Assembly: GCA_964589785.1 (NCBI GenBank)
Contig: CAZPUQ010000003.1
Location: forward strand, 186,001-250,000
Direction: 5' to 3'
DNA from: JAGVSR01 sp964589785
GTDB lineage: Bacteria; Pseudomonadota; Alphaproteobacteria; Rhizobiales; Hyphomicrobiaceae
DNA: 64,000 bases
This document shows, in pieces, positions 33,337-41,353 of the stretch. The first letter of the stretch is position 1. Each line of letters opens with the position of its first letter. The notes beneath the pieces were generated by a model that was not told where the DNA came from, searched no databases, and saw only the letters and a program-made list of their open reading frames with translations. A program made the translations under genes and the position numbers.

Positions 33337-33576
33337 TTACTTCTTCTTCTGCGTCAGGGCCGATGCGGCGGCGGACTTGGCCTCCTTTGACGCGGTCTTG
33401 CTGCTCAGGATCTTGGCGGCCGAGGTGGCGACCTTGGCGCTCGTCCGTTCCGTGCTGCCCTTCTGGGTCAGCGCGGAAGCGGCCACGGCCTTTTCCTCCC
33501 GCGACGCGGTCTTGCTCTTCAACACCTTTGCGGCCGAGGAGGCCACGCTCTTGCCTGTGCTCGCACTCTTCGCCAT
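33337..33576 (-). CDS. small basic two-unit repeat protein
   Basis: 79 residues, rich in Ala, Ser and Lys. Two copies of a about 29-residue unit occupy roughly 12-39 and 51-79. Each contains an AAK-[VI]-L-x-SKTAS segment and an AAASALTQK segment. No enzyme motif is present. The composition resembles small nucleic-acid-binding or DNA-compacting proteins, but that is only an impression. I recall similar short repeat proteins, unnamed, in other Hyphomicrobiales. The ATG at 33576 follows GGGAG at six bases. The gene ends in a strong terminator and donates its repeat to hicB. Confidence 0.8.
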   Translation of the reverse strand: MAKSASTGKSVASSAAKVLKSKTASREEKAVAASALTQKGSTERTSAKVATSAAKILSSKTASKEAKSAAASALTQKKK

Positions 33577-33839
33577 GGAAAGCTCCCGTGTTCGATGGGC
33601 CGGCCGCCACTCGAGGCCGCCCGGATCGGTCGATCCGCTGGCAGAGTGGGGGGATTCGACGGCTGCGAGAATACGAGGCCGGCGGCAAATCTCTTTCAGA
33701 TCCGCGGCTGTGGCCCGGCGGGCGCAGGCGGCGAGCGGGCAGCCGTGGCGAACGCGGCGCGCCGATTGACAGGCCGGGGCGGGGGCGGCACAAGGCCCTG
33801 AGCCGACAAAAGGTTTAGAGACCGCAGGAACTTCCATTC

Positions 33840-34682
33840 ATGCCGCACGCCGAACTTGCCAAGACGATCGATGCCGCCTGGGACGCCCGCGACGGCATCA
33901 GCAGCGCCACCCGCGGCGCCGTCCGTGACGCCGTCGAGGCCGCGCTCGACCTCCTGGACAAAGGCAAGGCGCGCGTGGCGGAGAAGAGGGACGGCGCCTG
34001 GGTCGTCAACCAGTGGCTGAAAAAGGCCGTCCTGCTGTCCTTCCGGCTGAGCGACATGGGACTGATTGCCGGCGGGCCGGCGGGCTCCTTCTACTGGGAC
34101 AAGGTCGCCCCGAAGTTCCAAGGCTGGACGGAGGCGGATTTCCGCAAGGGCGGGTTTCGCGTCCTGCCCGGCGCCTATGTGCGCAAGTCCGCCTACATCG
34201 CGCCCGGTGCCGTCCTGCTGCCGTCGTTCGTCAACCTCGGCGCGTACGTGGGCGAGGGCACGATGGTCGATACCTGGGCGACCGTCGGGTCGTGCGCCCA
34301 GATCGGCAGGAACTGCCACATCTCGGGCGGCGCCGGCATCGGCGGCGTCCTGGAACCCTTGCAGGCAGGCCCCGTCATCATCGAGGACAACTGCTTCATC
34401 GGCGCCCGCGCCGAGGTGGCCGAGGGCGTCGAGGTCGGCGAAGGGTCGGTGCTGTCGATGGGCGTCTACCTCGGCGCGTCTACGACCATCATCGATCGTG
34501 CCACCGGCGAGAAGCTCTTCGGCAAGGTCCCGCCCTATTCCGTCGTCGTCTCGGGTAGCATGCCGGGCAAGCCCCTGCCCAACGGGGAGCCGGGCCCCAA
34601 CCTCTACTGCGCCGTGATCGTGAAGCGCGTCGACGAGAAGACGCGGTCCAAGACGAGCATCAACGACCTGTTGCGGGACTGA
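33840..34682 (+). CDS. dapD: 2,3,4,5-tetrahydropyridine-2,6-dicarboxylate N-succinyltransferase
   Basis: A 280-residue trimeric acyltransferase of the succinyl branch of diaminopimelate synthesis. The C-terminal half is a left-handed beta-helix of hexapeptide repeats (AYIAPGAVLLPSFVNLGAYVGEG, GIGGVLEPL and following coils). The substrate-binding region PAGSFYWDKVAPKF precedes it. Length and motifs are typical. It heads a two-gene unit with dapE, 40 bases downstream. Confidence 0.97.
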   Translation: MPHAELAKTIDAAWDARDGISSATRGAVRDAVEAALDLLDKGKARVAEKRDGAWVVNQWLKKAVLLSFRLSDMGLIAGGPAGSFYWDKVAPKFQGWTEADFRKGGFRVLPGAYVRKSAYIAPGAVLLPSFVNLGAYVGEGTMVDTWATVGSCAQIGRNCHISGGAGIGGVLEPLQAGPVIIEDNCFIGARAEVAEGVEVGEGSVLSMGVYLGASTTIIDRATGEKLFGKVPPYSVVVSGSMPGKPLPNGEPGPNLYCAVIVKRVDEKTRSKTSINDLLRD

Positions 34683-34722
34683 ACCGAAGCGCCGCGAGCG
34701 CCGTGTCCATGGCTGTTCTTCC

Positions 34723-35919
34723 ATGACCCCTTCTGCTGTCGACCCCGTCGCGCTGACGCGGGCCCTCGTGCAATGCCGCAGCGTCACGCCGGAGGACGGA
34801 GGCGCGCTGCGGCTCATCAAGGAGATCCTCGAGCCTCTGGGTTTCGTGTGCCACCGCATCATCTGCCGGGAGGCGGGGACGCCGGACGTCGAGAACCTCT
34901 ATGCACGGCTCGGGAGGGAGGGGCCAAACCTCTGCTTTGCCGGCCATACGGACGTGGTTCCGCCCGGAGACCTCGCCGCCTGGACGAGCGACCCGTTCGC
35001 GGCGGACGTCCGGGACGGCGTCCTTTACGGCCGCGGCTCTGTCGACATGAAGGGCGCGGTGGGCTGCTTCGTCGCCGCCGTCGCGCGCCTCGTAGCGGAC
35101 GGCCGCAGGCCGCAAGGGTCGCTGTCGCTCCTCATCACCGGGGACGAGGAGGGGCCGTCCATCAACGGCACGGTCAAGGTTCTGCAGTGGCTTGCCGAGC
35201 GCGGGGAAACGCTCGATGCCTGCCTCGTCGGCGAGCCGTCGAACCCGGAGGCGCTGGGCGACGAGATCAAGATCGGCCGGCGGGGCTCCGTGACCGGCGA
35301 GCTCGTCGTTCACGGCCTTCAAGGCCATGCCGCCTACCCGCAGCGGGCCGACAACCCGGTGCCGAAGCTCGCACGGTTCATCACCCGCCTGTCGGGCACG
35401 CCGATCGACGAAGGCACGGCCCACTTCGAGCCGTCGAACTGCCAGGTGACGGTGATCTCGGTGCCTAACACCGCCGCGAACGTCATCCCGGCCTTTGCGC
35501 GGGCAACGTTCAACATCCGCTACAACGACCTGTGGCGCCGCGTCACCATCGAGGACTGGGTGCGGCTTCAGTGCGAGGCGGCCGCCGCGGCGACGGGCGC
35601 CCGCTACGATCTCTCCTTTGCGGGAACAGGCGATGTCTTTCTGACGGCGCCGGGACCGCTGGTCGAAACCCTTGCCGGCGCTGTGCTGGCCGTGACCGGG
35701 CGCACGCCTCGGCTCACCACCGCCGGCGGCACGTCGGATGCGCGCTTCATCAAGGATCATTGCCCGGTGGTGGAGTTCGGCCTCGTCAACCGCACGATCC
35801 ATCAGGTGGACGAGCACGTTGCCCTGGCGGACCTCGAAGCGCTGACGGAGATCTATGCGTGCTTCATCGCTGATTTTTTCAAGGCCGCGGCGAAGGCCGT
35901 CCCCGGCGCAGCGGCGTGA
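34723..35919 (+). CDS. dapE: succinyl-diaminopimelate desuccinylase
   Basis: A 398-residue dinuclear zinc M20-family hydrolase acting after DapD and DapC. Metal and catalytic residues are visible in FAGHTDVVPPG, GRGSVDMKG, TGDEEGPS (catalytic Glu) and VGEPSN. The lid domain contains GLQGHAAYPQRADNP, and the C-terminal zinc ligand is His in NRTIHQVDEHV. It directly follows dapD and feeds LysA, encoded about 6 kb away on the other strand. Confidence 0.97.
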   Translation: MTPSAVDPVALTRALVQCRSVTPEDGGALRLIKEILEPLGFVCHRIICREAGTPDVENLYARLGREGPNLCFAGHTDVVPPGDLAAWTSDPFAADVRDGVLYGRGSVDMKGAVGCFVAAVARLVADGRRPQGSLSLLITGDEEGPSINGTVKVLQWLAERGETLDACLVGEPSNPEALGDEIKIGRRGSVTGELVVHGLQGHAAYPQRADNPVPKLARFITRLSGTPIDEGTAHFEPSNCQVTVISVPNTAANVIPAFARATFNIRYNDLWRRVTIEDWVRLQCEAAAAATGARYDLSFAGTGDVFLTAPGPLVETLAGAVLAVTGRTPRLTTAGGTSDARFIKDHCPVVEFGLVNRTIHQVDEHVALADLEALTEIYACFIADFFKAAAKAVPGAAA

Positions 35920-35923
35920 GGGG

Positions 35924-35941
35924 CGGGCGCCATTGCGCCCG
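35924..35941. terminator. short hairpin between convergent dapE and flp genes
   Basis: CGGGCGC and GCGCCCG form a seven-base stem with loop catt, five bases after the dapE stop. There is no T-run on either strand, so it is a weak candidate for a shared terminator. Confidence 0.35.
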
Positions 35942-35958
35942 ATGCGCCTCGACCCGAA

Positions 35959-36129
35959 TCATACGGCGGCCAAGACCTCGTCCAGGATGCCCTCATAGAG
36001 CGTGAGCAAACTGTCTCCGTAGTAGCCGATACCGCCGAGCGTGCCGACGCTGATCAGAGCCACGATCAATCCGTATTCGATTGCCGTGGCGCCCGTTTCG
36101 TCGGCGAGAAAGCGATGCAGAAAGCCCAT
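35959..36129 (-). CDS. flp: Flp family type IVb pilin (first copy)
   Basis: A 56-residue Flp/Fap pilin. A short basic leader FLHRFLADETGATAIEYGLI includes the prepilin cleavage region (before the hydrophobic helix) with the invariant Glu5-Tyr6 pair of Flp pilins. A hydrophobic helix follows and then a short acidic C-terminus. The start at 36129 is preferred because GGGAG lies about nine bases upstream; a Met seven codons earlier has none. It lies downstream of the second pilin gene on the same strand. A prepilin peptidase is not in the window. Confidence 0.88.
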   Translation of the reverse strand: MGFLHRFLADETGATAIEYGLIVALISVGTLGGIGYYGDSLLTLYEGILDEVLAAV

Positions 36130-36388
36130 CGAGGCTACTCCCAGTCCCATGGCGATATCGGATTCTCTGGCCGTGATGCGGAGGAATGCGATCCACTTCT
36201 CAATACCAGACAGGCCATTAAAGTCGCGTGAAACCAATGCCCTGTGAAGTTGAGTCGAGTTTTACGAAAAGCCAACCTTGCCATTCCCGCGAGCCTTGCG
36301 CCGGTCGCCCCGTCGTGCCGCGCCGGGCCAAAACAAAACCCACCAGCCTTGGGCGGGTGGGTCCTGTTCAGAGCTACCGGAGCTCGGG

Positions 36389-36416
36389 TCGTCTCCCCCG
36401 CTTGCGGGGGAGACGA
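36389..36416. terminator. perfect 13-base hairpin between the two flp genes
   Basis: TCGTCTCCCCCGC, loop TT, then its exact complement. It lies 10 bases after the stop of the pilin gene at 36427-36600 (minus strand). There is no T-run. It can serve as a 3'-end stabiliser that favours high expression of the first pilin, or as an intergenic repeat. Confidence 0.5.
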
Positions 36417-36426
36417 GGGGCCGAAC

Positions 36427-36600
36427 TTAGGCGCCAGCCGTGTCGAGCGTATCGGCGATGCCGCTGAAGATGCCGGAGAGCGCCGTCTCAAGCTCGCCGA
36501 GAGCGACGATGATGCCCACGCCAACGAGGGCAGCGATGAGGCCGTACTCGATCGCCGTGGCGCCCGACTCGTCCTTCAGGAAACGCGAGAAGATGGTCAT
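36427..36600 (-). CDS. flp: Flp family type IVb pilin (second copy, promoter-proximal)
   Basis: A 57-residue pilin with leader MTIFSRFLKDESGA, then TAIEYGLIAALVGVGIIVAL containing the Flp Glu-Tyr pair and hydrophobic helix, and a small polar C-terminus. GGGAGA lies seven bases before the ATG at 36600. It is 62 percent or so alike to the downstream pilin in the leader and helix by eye. It is the first gene after an AT-rich upstream region and probably the main pilin subunit. Confidence 0.9.
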   Translation of the reverse strand: MTIFSRFLKDESGATAIEYGLIAALVGVGIIVALGELETALSGIFSGIADTLDTAGA

Positions 36601-37198
36601 TGATGTAGTCTCCCAATCCACTGTGAAGAGTTCGATACAGTTCATTGCTGGGGTTCGGCCCGTGCGTCTGAACTGAGGCTAACTTACCCCTCAGGAGTTA
36701 AACCCAGGTAAAAACATAAGAAGTCCCGATCAATACTTCTTGCTCCGCCATAAACGACCAATAAACAATTCGTACAAAGCACGAGAAGTCCAAGAACAAC
36801 TAAAGTATAACCTTGATTAATTCTCGTTATCATTCTAATTTTGCTTCCTGCGCCGTCAATCGCATATCGTTAATAAGCCGTTGTGCCCGGGTTCATTGAT
36901 TTTTGTACTTGGCGCTCATCTTGCCGTAGCCCCAGCCGTTTCTAGCCGCTCGCTTGGCCGCAACGGTCAGACCGGCCGCTAAAGACTACCGTTCTGCTCA
37001 ACCGGCGTTTTGAGCGAACGGGCGTGCGTGGGCCGGAAGACGCCAAACGGCGGCCTGAACATGAGGCAGGTCAAATTCCCGGGTGCTTGCCGGTGCCATC
37101 CGGCCGCGCGTTGCGTCCGGATGCGACGCGCGTTTGGACTTCCTTCACCATTTCCTGACCTAATCGGCACGGTAATTCCAAGCCTGAAGGGGTCTACG
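36601..37198. other. AT-rich divergent promoter region between flp and a CpaC-type gene
   Basis: About 600 bases with no gene. Bases 36660-36900 are clearly poorer in GC than the rest of the window. TTAA-N7-TAAA at 36698-36712 is a one-mismatch CtrA half-match, about 100 bases before flp. The composition and position suggest a strong regulated promoter region for pili genes on both sides. Confidence 0.5.
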
Positions 37199-37720
37199 AT
37201 GGTGCGAGCTCTCGTGTGGGCGCTGAAATCTCCGGTCCGGATCGAGTGCATAGCGGCGGCGGCCGGCATGGCGCTGGCGATCATGGCGTCATACACGCCG
37301 GTTCGTGCTGCGGAGGATCTGATCGTCCGCTACGACCAGTCCCAGCTCCTGCGCATGCCGAGCCAGATATCCGAGATCATCATCGGCAATCCTTCGATCG
37401 CCGATGTGACGATCCAAGGCGGCAACATGCTCGTCATCACCGGCAGAACCTTCGGGATCACGAATATCATCGCGCTCGATGCCGACAAGAACGTCATCCA
37501 GGACCAGCGCATCGTGGTGGAGCGCGATGAGCGCAGCATCGTCAACGTCAGCCGCGCCGGCCAGCGCCAGTCGTTCAGTTGCACGCCGAATTGCGCGCCG
37601 ACGCTGACGATCGGCGACGAGTCGGCCTTCTTCGACTCGATCTCCAAAGCCTCGTCCAACAAGACGAAGTTCTCAGAGAGCGGCAGCGAGTCCTCGGGCG
37701 GCGGCCAGGCGAACCAGTAA
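37199..37720 (+). CDS. pilus assembly protein, stand-alone CpaC/RcpA N-terminal domain
   Basis: 173 residues. A signal peptide (about 1-37) is followed by a domain matching the N-terminal region of the Tad secretin CpaC (IVRYDQSQLLRMP, IIIGNPSIADVTI, LVITGRTFGITNIIALD). The secretin channel domain is absent. The C-terminus has a two-Cys motif (SCTPNC) and a Ser/Gly tail. Such short proteins occur in alphaproteobacterial Tad loci and may bind the secretin or peptidoglycan. AAGGGG precedes the chosen ATG; the longer frame upstream is not protein-like. Confidence 0.85.
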   Translation: MVRALVWALKSPVRIECIAAAAGMALAIMASYTPVRAAEDLIVRYDQSQLLRMPSQISEIIIGNPSIADVTIQGGNMLVITGRTFGITNIIALDADKNVIQDQRIVVERDERSIVNVSRAGQRQSFSCTPNCAPTLTIGDESAFFDSISKASSNKTKFSESGSESSGGGQANQ

Positions 37721-37726
37721 GCTCCT

Positions 37727-37822
37727 ACGTCATGGCCGGGTTCAACCCGGCCATCCAGGGTCACAACCGCCACCAGTTGAGCAGGGGCTCCTGGATGGCC
37801 GCCTCACGGGCGGCCATGACGT
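37727..37822. repeat. 96-bp intergenic palindromic element, complete copy
   Basis: The ends are perfect 12-base inverted repeats ACGTCATGGCCG and CGGCCATGACGT. Inside are two further palindromes (GGCCGGGTT/AACCCGGCC at the left, GGATGGCCGCC/GGGCGGCC at the right). An equal-length copy lies at 48868-48963. No open frame. It behaves like a REP/BIME-type or non-autonomous miniature element. Confidence 0.8.
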
Positions 37823-37913
37823 GGGGAAGTAGCAAACCCGCCTGAAATACAAACGGCTGGGATGGCGGGCCACGCTTCGCCCTCACGGTTGGCAAGCTGC
37901 CAGACCACCCCTC

Positions 37914-37962
37914 ACGTCATGGCCGGGTTCAACCCGGCCATCCAGGCGCTGCTTGCTCCTCA
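37914..37962. repeat. palindromic intergenic repeat, left-half copy
   Basis: It starts ACGTCATGGCCG and continues through CCATCCAG, then GCTTGCTCCTCAC, as in the copy at 434. The right half of the 96-bp element is missing. It sits with the complete copy in the same 440-base gap between two pilus genes. Confidence 0.7.
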
Positions 37963-38158
37963 CATGCCCATGGCGGGGAAAGCGTGCGGCGAAGGTTAAC
38001 GGGCGATGACCAAAGCCCATAAGACTCGATTAAAGTTTTCGTAAATTTGCGGGCCCGGCTTTGGGCCGGTCTTTATCGGAATTTGTTCTACTTCCCGTCG
38101 AAACGGCATGCGCGTTGCAATGCTCCGCGCACTTTGTATCGGCTTGGGAGTGGGCATC

Positions 38159-38749
38159 ATGGCAGTGGAGAGAGCGCCGTTCGGCGTGCGGCCCGGCCGC
38201 GGTCGGGGCTTCCTGCAACGGCTTCGCCGCGCCGAGGACGGCGTCACCGCGATCGAGTTCGGAATGGTCGCGTTTCCGTTCCTGCTCTTCGTGCTGGGCA
38301 TTATCGCCGTGGGACTTCAGTTCTTCACGATGAACACGCTCGACCACGCGGTCGAGACGGCTGCGCGCAAGATCCGCACGGGTGAGGCGCAGCGGGCCGA
38401 CTTCACGCTCGGCGACTTCAAGCAGCTCGTCTGCCAATCCGGCGGCACGTATTTCGAGGACGAGTGCAACCACATCGTCGTTCACGTGCAAAACGCCGGC
38501 GATTGGGCGGGCATCGACCCGCGCCCGTGCGCCGATGGCGGTCAAATGACTGTGTCGACGGACGAGAGCGCTCCGCTCGCCGATTCTTCGGGCGGCTCCG
38601 AGCAGGTCGTGCTCGTGACGGTCTGCTTCGACTGGCGTCTGCCGATCGAAATTCCCTATCTGCAGCACCTGCTCAACGGCGAGCCGCTGGACAGCGGCGG
38701 CTCGCTCCTCCAGTCCGTCGCGACATTCCGAACCGAACCCTATCAGTGA
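38159..38749 (+). CDS. TadE-like pilus assembly/pseudopilin protein
   Basis: 196 residues. A basic N-terminus leads to LRRAEDGVTAIEFGMVAFPFLL, the TadE signature with Glu before the hydrophobic helix (about 30-57). A periplasmic domain with four or more cysteines follows. The ATG at 38159 has GGGAG about nine bases upstream; the frame is also open from 38108. With the next gene it forms a pair of TadE-like proteins. TadE and TadF are minor pseudopilins needed for Flp pilus formation in Tad systems. Confidence 0.85.
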   Translation: MAVERAPFGVRPGRGRGFLQRLRRAEDGVTAIEFGMVAFPFLLFVLGIIAVGLQFFTMNTLDHAVETAARKIRTGEAQRADFTLGDFKQLVCQSGGTYFEDECNHIVVHVQNAGDWAGIDPRPCADGGQMTVSTDESAPLADSSGGSEQVVLVTVCFDWRLPIEIPYLQHLLNGEPLDSGGSLLQSVATFRTEPYQ

Positions 38750-38798
38750 GTGCCTGCGTTCGCCGATCTATCGGATCTCCTGAAGCCCCCGAGGACCC

Positions 38799-39443
38799 AT
38801 GCTCCGCCTCAGCGCCCCCCTTGCCCGCATCGCTTCCCGCCGTGGCGCCCGTGCGCTTCTGAAGGACAGAAGCGGTATCGCGGCCGTCGAGTTCGGCCTC
38901 ATCGCGCCCGTGCTTCTCGTCATGCTGCTCGGCGTCATCGAGATCACGCGGGCTGTCTCCATCGACCGGCGGTTCGGTCAGGTGACGTCCATGGTGGCCG
39001 ACCTGGTGGCCCGCGAGGAGCGCATCTCGGCTGCCGACATGGAAGCGATCTACGGGATCGTCGAGCACGTCATGGGCAATTGGGGAACATCGACCCTGAA
39101 GCTCGAGGTCATTCCCGTGCGCGCGGCGGACGATGACCCCACCAACGTCTACGTCTACGCCGAAGAGGAGGCGCGCCCGTCCTACGGCGAAGGCGCGCCG
39201 GCGCCGAAGGCCGTCTGCCAACCCTATACGGAACTTACGGCCAACCTGCTGACCGCCGGCAACACGGCCATCGTCGTCCAGGGTCAATATGGCTTCAGCC
39301 CCCTCATCGTGGGCGGGCTGATGTCGCCACAGACGTGGACCGACAAGTCCGTTATGGCGCCGCGTCAGGGCAGCTGCGTCAAGTTCCAGCCGGAAGACGA
39401 GGACGACCTCGACGAATGCGAGCCGGACCCGGCTTGCGGGTAA
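38799..39443 (+). CDS. TadE-like pilus assembly protein (second)
   Basis: 214 residues with LLKDRSGIAAVEFGLIAPVLLVMLL as the TadE-type leader and helix (about 20-50), then a periplasmic domain ending in an acidic Glu/Asp-rich tail with two cysteines near the C-terminus. It follows the first TadE-like gene by 49 bases in the same direction and ends before a good terminator, so the two form a transcription unit. Confidence 0.87.
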   Translation: MLRLSAPLARIASRRGARALLKDRSGIAAVEFGLIAPVLLVMLLGVIEITRAVSIDRRFGQVTSMVADLVAREERISAADMEAIYGIVEHVMGNWGTSTLKLEVIPVRAADDDPTNVYVYAEEEARPSYGEGAPAPKAVCQPYTELTANLLTAGNTAIVVQGQYGFSPLIVGGLMSPQTWTDKSVMAPRQGSCVKFQPEDEDDLDECEPDPACG

Positions 39444-39471
39444 GACTGAACCCTGTACAAATTATTGAACG

Positions 39472-39513
39472 CCATTCGCCGGGTAGAACTCCGGCGAATG
39501 GTGTATAATTTTT
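39472..39513 (+). terminator. intrinsic terminator after the TadE-like pair
   Basis: CCATTCGCCGG and its exact complement form an 11-base stem with an eight-base loop (39472-39501). TGTATAATTTTT follows. It lies 28 bases after the stop at 39443. Confidence 0.8.
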
Positions 39514-39632
39514 GCTGAGACTATTGTGCCTCAGCGAGTGAGGCTGTTCCTCGCCAGAGCCATTTGCTCCCCCTAAAGAATTTCTTGCCGTCGCATATCT
39601 GTCAGAAATTTGCATGAGGTCGTTGTTCATTC

Positions 39633-40235
39633 ATGGGACGTCGCTCGTCACATACCGCCGAGGAGCTGAGAGAGCTCATCCTGGAGGCCTCGACGTCGCT
39701 CATCGGCGAAGGGGGGCTTGCCAGCCTCTCCGCGCGCGAGGTGGCGCGCAGGATCGGATATTCTCCGGGGACGTTGTACAATGTGTTCGAGAACCTCGAC
39801 GACCTCGTCCTGACGATCGAGGGCCGGCTGATCGACCGGCTGGCCGCGGAGCTCGATCAGGTGCCGCAGGGCGGGCCGCCGGCCGACCGCGTGCTGGCGC
39901 TGGGACGGAGCTATCTGCGCTTCACGGCGGCCAACCCGAAGCTGTGGAACCTGCTCTTCGAGCACCACCTGCCGCCGGGGCGCGAGATTCCCGCCTGGTA
40001 CCAGCAGAAGCTCGACGGTCTCATGAAGCGCGTCGAGGACGCCGTGGAGCCGCTGATGACCGGCGCCCATCCGGAGGACGTGAAGCGCTCGGCGAGCGTG
40101 CTCTGGGCGGGCGTGCACGGCATCACGTCGCTGGCGACCGCGGACAAGCTGTCGATCGTCAACAGCGACGGGGCCGCGCCGCTCGTCGATCTCCTGATCG
40201 CCACTTATCTCTCGGGCCTGCGCCGCCAAGCGTGA
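39633..40235 (+). CDS. TetR/AcrR family transcriptional regulator
   Basis: 200 residues. The N-terminal helix-turn-helix spans about 10-55 (SLSAREVARRIGYSPGTLYNVFENLDDL). A ligand-binding helical domain follows, with a WHG-like WAGVHGITSL segment near 167 typical of the TetR_C_13/WHG type. No target is obvious. Neighbours are a pilus unit upstream and glyQ convergent downstream, four bases away. Confidence 0.9.
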   Translation: MGRRSSHTAEELRELILEASTSLIGEGGLASLSAREVARRIGYSPGTLYNVFENLDDLVLTIEGRLIDRLAAELDQVPQGGPPADRVLALGRSYLRFTAANPKLWNLLFEHHLPPGREIPAWYQQKLDGLMKRVEDAVEPLMTGAHPEDVKRSASVLWAGVHGITSLATADKLSIVNSDGAAPLVDLLIATYLSGLRRQA

Positions 40236-40238
40236 GGC

Positions 40239-41168
40239 TTAGGCCGCCGCACGGCCGCCCTCGGTCTCGAGCCACGCGCCACAGCAGGCCCGCGCCAGCT
40301 CGCGCACGCGCAGGATGTAGCTCTGCCGTTCGGTGACGGAGATCACGCCGCGCGCATCGAGCAGGTTGAAGATGTGGCTCGCCTTGATGCACTGGTCATA
40401 GGCGGGAAGCGCCAGGAGGTGACCCTCCGCGCCGCGGCCCCGCTTCAGCAGCGACAGGCATTCCGCCTCCGCATCCTTGAAATGCCGCAGCAGCATGTCG
40501 GTGCCGGCATGCTCGAAATTGTAGCGCGAGTATTCGCGCTCAGCCTGCAGGAACACGTCGCCATAGGACAGGCGGTCGGCGCCCGTGCGGCCGTTGAAGT
40601 TGAGATCGAACACGCGGTCGACGCCCTGGACGTACATCGCCAGCCGCTCCAGGCCGTAGGTGATCTCGCCCGCCACCGGTGAACAGTCGTAGCCGCCGAC
40701 CTGCTGGAAGTAGGTGAACTGGGTCACCTCCATGCCGTTGCACCACACCTCCCAGCCCAGTCCCCAGGCACCGAGCGTCGGGCTCTCCCAGTCGTCCTCC
40801 ACGAAGCGGATGTCGTTGATCTCCGTGTCGATGCCGATCGCCTCGAGGCTCTGCAGGTAGAGATCGAGGATGGCGTCGGGCGACGGCTTCATGATCACCT
40901 GGAACTGGTAGTAATGCTGCAGCCGGTTCGGATTTTCGCCGTAGCGCCCGTCCTTCGGCCGGCGCGAGGGCTGCACATAGCAGGCGTTCCAGGGGCGGGG
41001 TCCGAGCGCACGCAGCGTCGTGGCGGGATGGAACGTGCCCGCTCCGACCTCCATGTCATAGGGCTGCAGCACCGCGCAGCCCTGCTGGCCCCAGAACTGC
41101 TGCAGCGTCAGGACGAGATCCTGGAAGGCTTCGCGCGGCTTCAGCGGGGGCACATTTTTGCTCGACAT
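40239..41168 (-). CDS. glyQ: glycine--tRNA ligase alpha subunit
   Basis: 309 residues of the class II alpha subunit of the bacterial alpha2beta2 glycyl-tRNA synthetase. FQDLVLTLQQFWGQQGCAVLQPYD begins the conserved core. TFHPATTLRALGP, YVQPSRRPKDGRYGENPNRLQHYYQFQV and the ERLAMYVQGVD region carry motifs 2 and 3. The length is normal. glyS (beta subunit) usually follows, but here the next gene downstream is a convergent TetR regulator. The beta subunit must therefore be encoded elsewhere. Confidence 0.97.
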   Translation of the reverse strand: MSSKNVPPLKPREAFQDLVLTLQQFWGQQGCAVLQPYDMEVGAGTFHPATTLRALGPRPWNACYVQPSRRPKDGRYGENPNRLQHYYQFQVIMKPSPDAILDLYLQSLEAIGIDTEINDIRFVEDDWESPTLGAWGLGWEVWCNGMEVTQFTYFQQVGGYDCSPVAGEITYGLERLAMYVQGVDRVFDLNFNGRTGADRLSYGDVFLQAEREYSRYNFEHAGTDMLLRHFKDAEAECLSLLKRGRGAEGHLLALPAYDQCIKASHIFNLLDARGVISVTERQSYILRVRELARACCGAWLETEGGRAAA

Positions 41169-41353
41169 TCCAACGGCTCACGTCTGACGAGGACGCGGTT
41201 GTCCGCGCTCGGGCCGCACTATACGTATTCTGAGGACGACGTCATCATGGCATGTGACCCAGGCACAGGTTCCGGCCATATGGTCTCATCCCGCGATGCC
41301 CCGCCGCGGGGCCGGCATGAAGCGTGGGCACGGCGGCGGCAGGAGACGGTGCG

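Noticed and set aside
36389..36416. Hairpin between flp genes as a riboswitch or attenuator
   Set aside because: A single perfect stem with a two-base loop and no alternative pairing. It fits a 3'-end stem or an intergenic repeat better.
37727..37822. Palindromic element as a tRNA or structured RNA
   Set aside because: The GGGTTCAACCC core looks like a T-arm at first sight, but no acceptor stem or anticodon arm can be drawn, and the same block recurs as a dispersed repeat.
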